Below are positions 34,040 through 41,990 of a stretch of 64,000 nucleotides of DNA, piece by piece. Within the stretch, counting starts at the first letter, position 1, and each line of letters starts with the position of its first letter. The translations under genes were made by a program, and so were the position numbers. The stretch covers positions 1-64,000 of the forward strand of contig NZ_VUOB01000045.1 of assembly GCF_008386585.1 (NCBI RefSeq). Reading direction: 5' to 3'. Below the pieces are notes generated by a model. The model did no database searches. It saw only the letters and a program-made list of their open reading frames with translations, and was not told the origin of the DNA. This DNA comes from Solihabitans fulvus. Its GTDB lineage: Bacteria > Actinomycetota > Actinomycetes > Mycobacteriales > Pseudonocardiaceae.

Positions 34040-35566
34040 TTGTCAACGATCACGCGAGCGTTAGGGGTCGCGCTCGTCGGTGCGGCGCTGATGCTCGGCG
34101 CGCCGGTTGCGCACGCTGAACCGGCCGTGAGCGCCGGGAGCATCGACTGGAAGCCCTGCGCGGACGACGCGACGGCGGAGTGCGGCACTCTGCGGCTGCC
34201 CATCGACTACGCCAACCCGTCGGGCGACACGTTCGATCTCGCGGTGGCCCGCCGCAAGGCGACCGACCCGGCCAAACGGGTGGGCGTCCTGCTGGTCAAC
34301 CCGGGCGGACCGGGGCTGTCCGGCGTCAGTTTCGCCATCCGCCAGAAGAACTACTTCAGCGCGGACGTCCGAGCCCGCTTCGACATCATCGGCTGGGACC
34401 CGCGCGGCGTGCGCCTCAGCCAGCCGGTGCGGTGCTCCTCGGACCTGGGGCTGAAGCGGCCATCGGACTACCCGGCCACCGAGGCCGAGTTCGACGCGCT
34501 GGTCACGTTCAACCGTGACCTGCGTGCGGACTGCCGCAAGCGCAGCGGGCCGATCGCCGATCACGCCGACAACGGCGCGACCGTCCAGGACATGGACTCG
34601 ATCCGGCAGGCGCTGGGCGAGAACCAGATCAACTTCTACGGCCTCTCGTACGGCACGTTGATGGGCCAGCAGTACGCCGAGCGCTACGGCGACAAGATCC
34701 GGTCCATGGTCATCGACAGCAACATGGACCACAGCATCGGCACCCGCGCCTTCGCCGCCACCTCGGCGCAGACCGCGGAGAGTTCGTTCACCGAGTGGGT
34801 GAAGTGGTGCGAGGCCACGACTTCCTGCGCCCTGTACGGCAGGGATGTTACCAAGTTCTGGGACGACCTGCTGGCCAAGGCCGACCGGGGCGAGGTCTTC
34901 GAAGAAGGCTACCCGGTCGACGCGAAGAGCATCATCTCCCTGGCGAGCAACGCGTTCTACGGCCCGTACTTCGGGGACTACGCCAAGTGGCTGTCAACGT
35001 TGCAGACGGGCACACCCACGCAGCGGCTGTCCGTCCGCGACGTCGCGGAAATCAATCTCCCATGGCAGTCGACGTTCTGTGCCGACTTCAGTCTGCCGGT
35101 GCACACGTTCGCCGAGTACCAGTCGCTGTCGGCCATCGAGAACGCCGTGGCGCCGCACATGCGCGGCGGTTCGATCGGGCACAAGTCGATCATCGACTGC
35201 GTCGGGATGCCGGAGAAGATCAACAATCCGCAGCACCCGTTGACCATCAGGAACGCGCCCAAGATCCTGATGCTGAACTCGTTGTACGACCCGGCGACCT
35301 CCTACCTGTGGGCAGCCAACGCACACCGGCAGTCCAAGGACGCCACCGTGCTGTTGACCTACGAAGGCTGGGGTCACGGTGTTTATGACAAGGGCGACTG
35401 CGTCGGCAAGGCGGTCGACGGCTATCTGGCCACGCTGGAGACGCCCGCACAGCCAGCCCGTTGCGCAAGCGTGCCCGCGACCGTGCAGGTGTCCTCGGAC
35501 CATGATCGAGGAGTTCGACCTTACGGGACCGGATTCGGGCCAGTAATGGGGCACAGCGGGTCCTGA
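34040..35566 (+). CDS. Secreted alpha/beta-hydrolase, tripeptidyl aminopeptidase type
   Basis: 508 residues with a Sec signal peptide ending HAEP. Features of the actinomycete Slp/Tap-like secreted peptidases: oxyanion loop NPGGPG (about 87-92), D-x-R-G (WDPRG, 119-123), nucleophile Ser203 in GLSYGT, Asp in SLYDPAT (about 420) and His in EGWGHG (about 447), plus six or so cysteines. These enzymes remove tripeptides or amino acids from secreted protein N-termini. The TTG start at 34040 is preceded by GCGGAG at good distance. The last 35 residues after SVPATVQV are atypical and may be extra. Confidence 0.88.
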   Translation: MSTITRALGVALVGAALMLGAPVAHAEPAVSAGSIDWKPCADDATAECGTLRLPIDYANPSGDTFDLAVARRKATDPAKRVGVLLVNPGGPGLSGVSFAIRQKNYFSADVRARFDIIGWDPRGVRLSQPVRCSSDLGLKRPSDYPATEAEFDALVTFNRDLRADCRKRSGPIADHADNGATVQDMDSIRQALGENQINFYGLSYGTLMGQQYAERYGDKIRSMVIDSNMDHSIGTRAFAATSAQTAESSFTEWVKWCEATTSCALYGRDVTKFWDDLLAKADRGEVFEEGYPVDAKSIISLASNAFYGPYFGDYAKWLSTLQTGTPTQRLSVRDVAEINLPWQSTFCADFSLPVHTFAEYQSLSAIENAVAPHMRGGSIGHKSIIDCVGMPEKINNPQHPLTIRNAPKILMLNSLYDPATSYLWAANAHRQSKDATVLLTYEGWGHGVYDKGDCVGKAVDGYLATLETPAQPARCASVPATVQVSSDHDRGVRPYGTGFGPVMGHSGS

Positions 35567-35707
35567 CGGCACGAGGTGGCTCGCCTGCGTGTAGGCGGAC
35601 AAGATCGGCCGTCTCCGCGCAGGCGAGGCACGCAAGTTCGACGGGGTGGCCGGGGTCGACACGGCCGAGGTGACGGTACATGCGGGGCGTCGGTGGGGCG
35701 AGGTAGT

Positions 35708-37708
35708 TTGCGCGTTGTGGACACCGGGGAACGCATCCAGGAACTCGCCGAGCAGGTCGTGGCGCTGCGCGACGCCTACTATCGGGGCTCGCCCCTGGTG
35801 GCCGACGCCGAGTACGACGAGGTCGAGGACGAGCTGCGGGCCCTGATCGAGGCGAACCCGGAGCTGGCGCCCGACCCGAACCCGCTGGAGCAGGTCGGCG
35901 CCGCGACGGTGCTGCACGCGCCGGTGCGGCATTCGCGGCCGATGCTGTCGCTGGAGAAGGCGACCAGGCCCGACCAGGTCGCCGCGTTCCTCGACCGGTT
36001 TCCCGGTCAGCCGGTGGTGGTCATGCCCAAGCTCGACGGGCTGTCCCTGGCGCTGGTCTACCAGGACGGGCGGCTGGCGCGGGCGGTCACCCGGGGCGAC
36101 GGCACCACCGGCGACGACGTGACCGTGCTGGTCCGCGCACTGGTCGACGGCGTGCCCGAGCGCATCGACGCCCCCGGCAGGGTCGAGGTGCGCGGCGAGG
36201 CGGTGATGCTGCGCTCCACCTTCGCCGCCTACAACGCCGCGCACCCGGACAAGCCGCTGATCAACCCGCGCAACGCCGCCGCTGGCACCCTGCGGGCCAA
36301 GGACCCGGCCACCGTCGCCGAGCGGCGCCTCCACTTGTTCGCGTTCGACCTGGACACCGCAGCCGGCGGTGCCCCGAGCGAACTGGAGCAGGCCCTGCGT
36401 GCGCTCGGGTTGCAGGGTGCGGACATGCGGCTGTGCGTCGACGCCGAGCAGACACAGGCGGTGATCACCCAGATCGAGCAGGGCCGCAACGACCGGGACT
36501 ACGACCTGGACGGCGCGGTGCTGCGGCTGGCCGACCGGGACGCCTACGCGGCGGCGGGCACGCGGTCCAGCTCGCCGCGCGGGGCGCTGGCGTTCAAGTT
36601 CGCCGCCGAGGAGAAGACCACGGTGCTGGCCGACGTGGTGTGGGACGTCGGCAAGACCGGCAAGATCGCCCCGGTGGCCCTGTTGGAGCCGGTGTTCGTG
36701 GGCGGCACCACGGTCACCCGCGCGACCCTGGCCAACCAGGAGGTCATCCGGGCGCGCGGCATCCGCATCGGCGACACGGTGCTGGTGCGTCGGGCCGGTG
36801 ACGTGATCCCGTTCGTCGCCGGGGTGTTGGACGAGTCGCGGCGCACCGGCGCGGAGCGGGAGATCGTGCCGCCGGCCACGTGCCCGTCCTGCCTGGAGCC
36901 GCTCACCGAACAGGGCAACAGCCGGGAACTGTTCTGCACCAACGTTTCCTGCCCGGCGCAGACTGTTCGTCGGTTGGTGCACTGGGCCTCGCGCGCGGCG
37001 GCCGACATCGACGCCGTCGGTCCGGTGTGGATCGAACGGCTCGCCGAGTCCGGCGACCTGGAGCACCCGTCGGACTTCTACGCCCTGACCAAGGAACGAC
37101 TGCTGGAGTTCGACCGCATCGGCGAGGTGTCGGCCGCCCGCATGATCGAGTCCATCGCGGCCAGCCGTCAGGTGGGGCTGCGCCGGGCCCTGATCGGCCT
37201 GGCGATCCCGATGGCCTCCGAGGGCACCGCGACCCGCCTGTGCCGCGCGGGGTTCGGCTCGCTGGAGGAGGTCGCCGGCGCGGACGAGGAACGCCTCGTT
37301 GCCGTGGAGGACATCGGCCCTCGGGTCGCCTCCTCGTTGATCGAGCACCTCACCCGGCTGCGTCCCGAACTTGTCCGGCTGCGGGAACGCGGTGTCTCGC
37401 TGGACGTGCGCGAGGAGGACCTCCCGCCCAGGGTTGCCGTGGACGCGCCGCTGGCCGGCAAGACCGTGGTGGTCACCGGCGCGATCAACGACCCGCGCTC
37501 CGGCGAGAAGGTGCCCCGCCCCGCCTTCCAGCGTCTGTGCGAGAAGGCGGGCGCGACCATCGCCTCGTCGGTCTCGGCGAACACCGACCTGCTCATCACC
37601 GGAGCCGAGGTCGGCGCGAGCAAGCTGGCCAAGGCCGAGAAGCTCGGCGTCCAGACCGCCGAACAGGGCCAGATCTGGCAACAACTCATCGACGCCGGCA
37701 TCGCGTGA
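35708..37708 (+). CDS. ligA: NAD-dependent DNA ligase, divergent (probably secondary) form
   Basis: 666 residues from TTG 35708 (GAGG five to six bases upstream; a longer frame to 35576 is low-complexity and lacks an RBS). Domains in order: Ia NMN-binding region (YYRGSPLVADAEYDEVEDEL), adenylation domain with Lys108 in MPKLDG, GDGTTGDDVT, NPRNAAAGTL, OB fold, a four-cysteine zinc finger (CPSC then CTNVSC), HhH repeats and a BRCT domain. It seals nicks with NAD. The adenylation motif PKLDGLSLAL and the compact Ia linker differ from the usual housekeeping LigA (LKIDGLALAL), so a second chromosomal ligase may exist; that is inference. Confidence 0.9.
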   Translation: MRVVDTGERIQELAEQVVALRDAYYRGSPLVADAEYDEVEDELRALIEANPELAPDPNPLEQVGAATVLHAPVRHSRPMLSLEKATRPDQVAAFLDRFPGQPVVVMPKLDGLSLALVYQDGRLARAVTRGDGTTGDDVTVLVRALVDGVPERIDAPGRVEVRGEAVMLRSTFAAYNAAHPDKPLINPRNAAAGTLRAKDPATVAERRLHLFAFDLDTAAGGAPSELEQALRALGLQGADMRLCVDAEQTQAVITQIEQGRNDRDYDLDGAVLRLADRDAYAAAGTRSSSPRGALAFKFAAEEKTTVLADVVWDVGKTGKIAPVALLEPVFVGGTTVTRATLANQEVIRARGIRIGDTVLVRRAGDVIPFVAGVLDESRRTGAEREIVPPATCPSCLEPLTEQGNSRELFCTNVSCPAQTVRRLVHWASRAAADIDAVGPVWIERLAESGDLEHPSDFYALTKERLLEFDRIGEVSAARMIESIAASRQVGLRRALIGLAIPMASEGTATRLCRAGFGSLEEVAGADEERLVAVEDIGPRVASSLIEHLTRLRPELVRLRERGVSLDVREEDLPPRVAVDAPLAGKTVVVTGAINDPRSGEKVPRPAFQRLCEKAGATIASSVSANTDLLITGAEVGASKLAKAEKLGVQTAEQGQIWQQLIDAGIA

Positions 37709-37751
37709 ACGGCGACTCATCGGCCCTCGCGTGAGCGGAGGTCTTCCCCGG

Positions 37752-38531
37752 TCAGCGGAGGAAGTCCAGGACCTGGCGCCCGAACGCGTCGGCGTACTGG
37801 AACAGGAACGCGTGCCCGGACCGGCCGTACACGGTCAGGGTGGCGTCGGGCAGCCGTTGTGACATCGCGTAGCTGAGATAGGGGTGGGCCATCACGTCCT
37901 GCGCGCCGGCGGCGACCAGGACGGGCAGATCCAGGTCGGGCAGTCGGTCCCAGGCCCCTGAGCCGCTCCACTCCCGGATCGCGGCGAACTGCGCGCGCAC
38001 TCCGGCGGCCGTCACGTGCGCGCCGGGTCGCAGCCGGCCAAGGGACTCGATGCCCGCCGCGCGACCGGCTGGGGACTCCGGGAAGAACAGGTACAGGAAG
38101 TCCTCGTCGTCGTTCTCCGGTTTCAGCGCGGTCGGCCACACCCGGTCCGGGGTGGAGGGCGCGTCGGGTACGCCGCCGGGACCGCTGCCGGCGACGACGA
38201 GCCTGCGGACCAGGTCGGGGTGGTGCAGGGCGAGGGCCTGGGCGACCATCCCACCCATCGACCAGCCGAGGACGTCGACCTGGTCCGTGCCCAGTGCCCT
38301 GAGGAAGGCGGCGGCACCGTCGGCCATGGCGGGTATCGAGTCGGGGACGTCGCCGGGGGTTTGGCCGACGCCGAGGTTGTCGAACACGATCACGTCGCGT
38401 TCGCGGGCGAGGACGTCGAGGAGAGCCGGGTCCCAGTGGTCGGTGGTCGCACGGAACCGGTTGGTCAGGAGCAGCGGGACGCCGCCGGTCGGCCCGAACC
38501 GGCGGTAGGCGAACGTGTTCGCGTATCTCAT
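37752..38531 (-). CDS. Alpha/beta-hydrolase
   Basis: 259 residues from ATG 38531 (an extension to 38693 runs through the palindromic operator and has no RBS). Nucleophile Ser91 in GWSMGG, HWDPALLDVLA and FDNLGVGQT typical of haloperoxidase/hydrolase-like enzymes, Asp in AGAQDVMAH and His in GRSGHAFLFQ. The substrate is unknown. A perfect 25-base palindrome lies three bases upstream of the start, indicating tight repression, and the gene converges on the DNA ligase gene. Confidence 0.88.
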   Translation of the reverse strand: MRYANTFAYRRFGPTGGVPLLLTNRFRATTDHWDPALLDVLARERDVIVFDNLGVGQTPGDVPDSIPAMADGAAAFLRALGTDQVDVLGWSMGGMVAQALALHHPDLVRRLVVAGSGPGGVPDAPSTPDRVWPTALKPENDDEDFLYLFFPESPAGRAAGIESLGRLRPGAHVTAAGVRAQFAAIREWSGSGAWDRLPDLDLPVLVAAGAQDVMAHPYLSYAMSQRLPDATLTVYGRSGHAFLFQYADAFGRQVLDFLR

Positions 38532-38533
38532 GG

Positions 38534-38558
38534 CCTGAGTATCATTTTGATACTCAGG
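38534..38558. promoter_or_regulatory. Perfect palindromic operator before the hydrolase gene
   Basis: Eleven-base arms CCTGAGTATCA and TGATACTCAGG flank TTT, ending three bases from the hydrolase ATG. A repressor bound here would block the ribosome-binding region or promoter. TATC/GATA-type arms suit MarR, TetR or HxlR regulators; none is encoded immediately beside it. Confidence 0.7.
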
Positions 38559-38736
38559 TATGGCTAGACTTCGGCCATGTTCGAGACTCAGGTCACGCTT
38601 TGCTGCTCGTGGTAGGTCGGGCGATGGAGGGGCGGTGCGGGAGCACCGGCACCGGTCCTGGCGAGTGCGCCCCCACACCAGTAGGGGCGCCACGCACAGG
38701 ATCGGAGACTGTCTGGGCCGGTGGCGCGGTCACGGC

Positions 38737-39099
38737 TCAGGCGGCCGGGACCTTGTCGAGGAAGCCGTAGACCCTGGCGATGCGGTCGTTCTCGATCACG
38801 GCGACGTCGAAGCCGATCACCAGGGGCTCGTCGCCGGGAACGCCCAGGTGCCAGGAGAAACGCGCGGTGTTGTGGTGCGCGTCGACCGGGCCGCCCGAGG
38901 TGAATGCCAGGCCGGTGAACTGGGCCTGGGCTCCGGCGATGACCTGGTCGATGACGTCGCGGCCCTCGGCGTCCACCAGGGGATCGGTGTAGCGGGCGTC
39001 CTCGGTGAACACCTCGGCCAGCACCGCGGCGCGCTCGGCCGGGTCGGTGGTGTTCCAGGCTTCGAGGTAGCGGGCGACGAGGTTCTCGGTGCTGCTCAT
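38737..39099 (-). CDS. SnoaL-like (NTF2-fold) protein
   Basis: 120 residues with the SnoaL/NTF2 pattern: helix YLEAWNTTDPAERAAVL, VFTEDARYTDP (conserved Asp/Tyr), DVIDQVIA, and terminal strands FSWHLGVPG and GFDVAVIENDRIARVYGF. Members are isomerases, cyclases or ligand binders; the substrate is not deducible. Start ATG 39099 is preceded by GGGAG at nine bases; a GTG three codons earlier touches that RBS. A palindrome at 39173-39187 probably controls it. Confidence 0.88.
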   Translation of the reverse strand: MSSTENLVARYLEAWNTTDPAERAAVLAEVFTEDARYTDPLVDAEGRDVIDQVIAGAQAQFTGLAFTSGGPVDAHHNTARFSWHLGVPGDEPLVIGFDVAVIENDRIARVYGFLDKVPAA

Positions 39100-39172
39100 G
39101 GGTTTCACTCCCTGTTCGGTGCTGATCTCCTGTTGTGAGACAAGCTTCGCCGACCGGGGGTCATGACGTCGA

Positions 39173-39187
39173 TTACCTCAAAGGTAA
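39173..39187. promoter_or_regulatory. Palindrome upstream of the SnoaL-like gene
   Basis: TTACCT, CAA, AGGTAA form a perfect inverted repeat 74 bases before the SnoaL-like start, a plausible operator for an HxlR- or MarR-type repressor. No such regulator gene is adjacent. Confidence 0.5.
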
Positions 39188-39236
39188 GCGCGACCGTGAT
39201 CGCCGCCACGTCCGAGCGCAGGGCTCGGTCGAGGGT

Positions 39237-39911
39237 TCACCAGTGACGGTTGCAGCATTCGACGTGCAGCTGCGCGAGCGAATTGCGGCGGTCCGGGGTG
39301 GGCGGCCGGAAGCGCCCTAGCTCGATCTCCGCGCAACAGTGCGCGGTGGGCGACGCGGCAAGGTGTGCCGGGCAGTCCTCGGCGAGTGCGCGCACCTGGT
39401 CGCCCTCAAGTTCATAGGCGAGACGGCTGCCGATGAGGAACAACGTATCGGCGGCGACGGCCCAGCGGAGGTGATCGTGGAACTCGCGGTGGAAGCGCCG
39501 CACGTGCTCCTCGCGATCGGCCGTGCGGAACGCCTGGGGTGGCAGCGTCACCGTGTGGGCTACCGACGGGGACAGGCGCGCGCGGACCTGCCTCCACCGC
39601 GACACCGGGAACCGGAGGCTGTGGTGCAGCAACACGAGATCGAGCCTCCTCCCGCCGTACTCCGCTCCGCACGAGGAACCACTCGACCGCAGCGGCAGGT
39701 ACACCAGGCTGTGGCGCGAACGAGCGACCAGCCACCAGGCGAACGCGAGGTCCACGGTCGCGGCCTTGTCCACGGACAGTTGGGCACCCAGCCTGCCTTC
39801 GTACAGTGACGCGTGGCCGATCGGACGCGCAGGACGGATCACCCGGTAGCTGTCGCCACCCAACCGCACGGTGTCGATCAGCGTCGGCCACTCCCGCCCA
39901 TCCAGCCGCAC
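39237..39911 (-). CDS. Hypothetical protein
   Basis: 224 residues from GTG 39911, chosen because GGGAGG lies seven bases upstream; the longer frame to 40097 is Arg-rich and lacks coding character. The N-terminal half (DGREWPTLIDTVRLGG, YRVIRPARPIGHASLYEG, LAFAWWLVARSRHSLVYL) looks like a globular cytoplasmic fold; the second half is His- and Arg-rich with two cysteines near the end. No family recognised. It follows the patatin gene in the same direction. Confidence 0.6.
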   Translation of the reverse strand: MRLDGREWPTLIDTVRLGGDSYRVIRPARPIGHASLYEGRLGAQLSVDKAATVDLAFAWWLVARSRHSLVYLPLRSSGSSCGAEYGGRRLDLVLLHHSLRFPVSRWRQVRARLSPSVAHTVTLPPQAFRTADREEHVRRFHREFHDHLRWAVAADTLFLIGSRLAYELEGDQVRALAEDCPAHLAASPTAHCCAEIELGRFRPPTPDRRNSLAQLHVECCNRHW

Positions 39912-40100
39912 CCTGCCACCTCCCCGAGTCCCGACTTCGGCGACGACACCGTAGACATGGACACCGGTCCGCGACCAGGCAATTGATCGCCGGGCGCCTG
40001 AGCGTGGTGCACATCTCCCAGCTCGGCGCGGGGTCGCGGCGGCCGGGCTTGCCAGCCGGACGCCGCGACCGCACACCGCAGAGCGGGAGACGGGCAACCG

Positions 40101-41018
40101 TCAGAGGAACGTCACGCGGATCGCTTCCCGCTTGCCTTGGGCGTGACCGGCACGGGCGGCGGGGATGCGGGTCGCCGGATCCATCTGGTTCGTGCCCATC
40201 GCGGCTCGGGAATCGGCGTCCGGCGTAATCACCTCGACGCGGCTGCCCTGCTTGCGCAGGGCCTCGACCTCGCTGGCCAGATCCGTTCCCCATTCCGGAT
40301 CTCTGCGCAGACCCTCGAACTGGCCTGCCTGCGGTGACGTCCGGTGCTGTCCGCCGAACGGTGAGAGCACCACGACGTTCGCGAAACCCGAGGCAAGGTC
40401 GGTGTTCTCGCCGGAACGCACGCCACCGTTGATGTAGTGAGTTCCGTTGATGTTGTGCGTGGGGGCCATACCGGGCAGCGCGGTGCTCGCGATGACCGCG
40501 TCCACCAGGTCGACGCCGGAATCGCGGTCGAACGCGGCCAACTCGCCGGTGTGCGCGTTGACGGCTACCACGATCATCGGCCGATCCGGCCAGTCGGGGT
40601 GGGGCAGCCGGGCGGCGACCATTGCGCGCCGCTGGCCCGCCGCGGGGCCGAGTACGGCGTCGCTCTCCAACCCGAACGCGCCCATCGCGCGTTGTAGCTC
40701 GGCTGCCGAGGTGGCGGCGGCGCCGATGGCTCGCATCCGCTCGAACACCGTGGCCATCGGCAGGGACGGCGGCCGTTCCTGGTGCTGTCCAACCGGTTGA
40801 ACCGGCGGGGACGACAACACCGCGGCCAACAGTTCGGCCGCTGGTGTGCCGCTGCGCACGTGCACTGCCGTGGTGGAACCGGACGAGGTGCCGATCACCA
40901 GGTCGGCGGCCTCGGTCAGATCGAGATCAGCTTCGGCCAGACCTGCGATGACGCCGATCTGCCACGCCTGTCCGGCAGCCCCACCACCACCGAGAACCAG
41001 AGCAACATCGTGAACCAT
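40101..41018 (-). CDS. Patatin-like phospholipase with Asn in place of the catalytic Asp
   Basis: 305 residues from ATG 41018. The glycine-rich oxyanion loop GGGGAAG (about residues 10-16) and nucleophile elbow GTSSGS (about 43-48) are intact. The second dyad residue normally sits in DGG/DGA; here the aligned segment reads YINGGVRSGENTDL, with codon AAC for Asn. Patatins hydrolyse acyl lipids through a Ser-Asp dyad, so activity is doubtful unless another residue substitutes. AAGGCG lies upstream. A 19-codon open frame with a very strong RBS precedes it by 50 bases. Confidence 0.88.
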   Translation of the reverse strand: MVHDVALVLGGGGAAGQAWQIGVIAGLAEADLDLTEAADLVIGTSSGSTTAVHVRSGTPAAELLAAVLSSPPVQPVGQHQERPPSLPMATVFERMRAIGAAATSAAELQRAMGAFGLESDAVLGPAAGQRRAMVAARLPHPDWPDRPMIVVAVNAHTGELAAFDRDSGVDLVDAVIASTALPGMAPTHNINGTHYINGGVRSGENTDLASGFANVVVLSPFGGQHRTSPQAGQFEGLRRDPEWGTDLASEVEALRKQGSRVEVITPDADSRAAMGTNQMDPATRIPAARAGHAQGKREAIRVTFL

Positions 41019-41068
41019 GAGGTTCGCCTTTCGAGAGTGCCTTGTTGTCGAGGCGCTCCCGGCGATAC

Positions 41069-41128
41069 CTACGTCAATCGCCCAACGGTGACAGGGAAGG
41101 GGAGCACCCACTTCGATACAACGTTCAT
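41069..41128 (-). CDS. 19-residue open frame with strong Shine-Dalgarno, upstream of patatin gene
   Basis: ATG 41128 is preceded by GAGGAGGTGAG at ideal spacing, one of the best ribosome binding sites in the window, and the frame MNVVSKWVLPFPVTVGRLT then stops. It is either a leader peptide for the patatin gene or the preserved start of a deleted gene. Nothing downstream continues the frame. Confidence 0.4.
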   Translation of the reverse strand: MNVVSKWVLPFPVTVGRLT

Positions 41129-41236
41129 GGGTCTCACCTCCTCGGGCAGTGTCACGGTCGACGGCACGCTATCAGCCCGATGCGATCCCGCCCATTCCTT
41201 TTCCGTCACGTGATCACGACTCCAACCGGGCTCCGG

Positions 41237-41839
41237 TCAGTCGAGACCCAGCACGCTCGTGAGCGTTCGCGCCCACCACCGTCGCTGCGCGGTTGGGTCG
41301 GCCGCGGCGTCGGCCGCGATGCCGGCGCTGCGCCGAAACGCGGCGCCGTAGGACGGGTCGGTGGCGAGCGCCTGGTGCAGTGCCGCCACGGCCAGCCGCG
41401 TGTCCTCGCGGCGCGGGCGCCCGCCTCGGCGGCGGCGAGCCGCGTGCAGGGCCTCGACGACGGGGTCGAGCATGCCCGTGCCCTCGTCGCGCCAGCCGGC
41501 GGCATGGAGCGCGACCGCGAGCTCGCCGTAGCCGTCCTCGTAGACCGTGGCGACGCGGTCGACCAGGTACGCGACGGTCTCGCCGTTGGCGACCCAGCCC
41601 TCCGTCGCCTGCGCGACCGCGTCGCGAATCCGCCGCCCGCCGTGGCGCAGGAGCTCGACCAGTAGGCCCGCGCGGCTGCCGAAATGGTGTGCGACGCCCG
41701 CGTCCGTCATGTCGAGGCGCTGGGCGACGGCGCGCATCTGCACCGCCGAGGGGCCGCCCTCGATGAGGATGCCCTCGGCCGCCTCGAGGATCAGCGCTCG
41801 GGCTTCGGCGGGAGAGCGGCGGACGCGGGTGGGCGGCAT
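41237..41839 (-). CDS. TetR-family transcriptional regulator
   Basis: 200 residues. The N-terminal HTH is clear: ALILEAAEGILIEGGPSAVQ, then RAVAQRLDMTDAGVAHHFGSRAGLL, the usual TetR recognition region. The C-terminal ligand domain is Arg/Ala-rich. It is divergent from the hydrolase-fusion gene and the shared intergenic region has two inverted repeats, so it most likely represses that gene and itself. Confidence 0.93.
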   Translation of the reverse strand: MPPTRVRRSPAEARALILEAAEGILIEGGPSAVQMRAVAQRLDMTDAGVAHHFGSRAGLLVELLRHGGRRIRDAVAQATEGWVANGETVAYLVDRVATVYEDGYGELAVALHAAGWRDEGTGMLDPVVEALHAARRRRGGRPRREDTRLAVAALHQALATDPSYGAAFRRSAGIAADAAADPTAQRRWWARTLTSVLGLD

Positions 41840-41849
41840 GACGACGAAG

Positions 41850-41897
41850 CCTACCTTGACTCACCCAGGTAGGCTCACTACCTTGAGGGGTCAAGGT
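41850..41897. promoter_or_regulatory. Probable TetR operators in the divergent intergenic region
   Basis: First inverted repeat: CCTACC (41850-41855) and GGTAGG (41868-41873). Second: ACCTTGA (41880-41886) and TCAAGGT (41891-41897). The half-site ACCTTGA also occurs at 41853-41859, so the two operators share a word. They lie 11 bases from the tetR start and 27 bases before the small frame at 41925. Confidence 0.65.
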
Positions 41898-41924
41898 GAA
41901 TCGGGACGATCGGAGATCCCCCGC

Positions 41925-41990
41925 ATGCCCATGATCGATCTGACGCCGCCACGAGCCCGCTTCGACCGCCAGGGTCGGGACACCCGGTGA
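41925..41990 (+). pseudogene. 21-codon frame resembling a tautomerase N-terminus
   Basis: ATG 41925 has CGGAG nine bases upstream and encodes MPMIDLTPPRARFDRQGRDT then Arg and stop. The beginning, M-P-M-I-D-L-T, resembles the start of tautomerase-family enzymes whose Pro after Met is catalytic. The stop overlaps the GTG start of the hydrolase-fusion gene by four bases. It could be a truncated tautomerase gene or a coupling leader; the resemblance rests on few residues. Confidence 0.4.

Noticed and set aside
38560..39138. Plus-strand 192-codon frame beside the palindromic operator, considered as the missing repressor
   Set aside because: Arg-rich, mostly antisense to the SnoaL-like gene and without an HTH.
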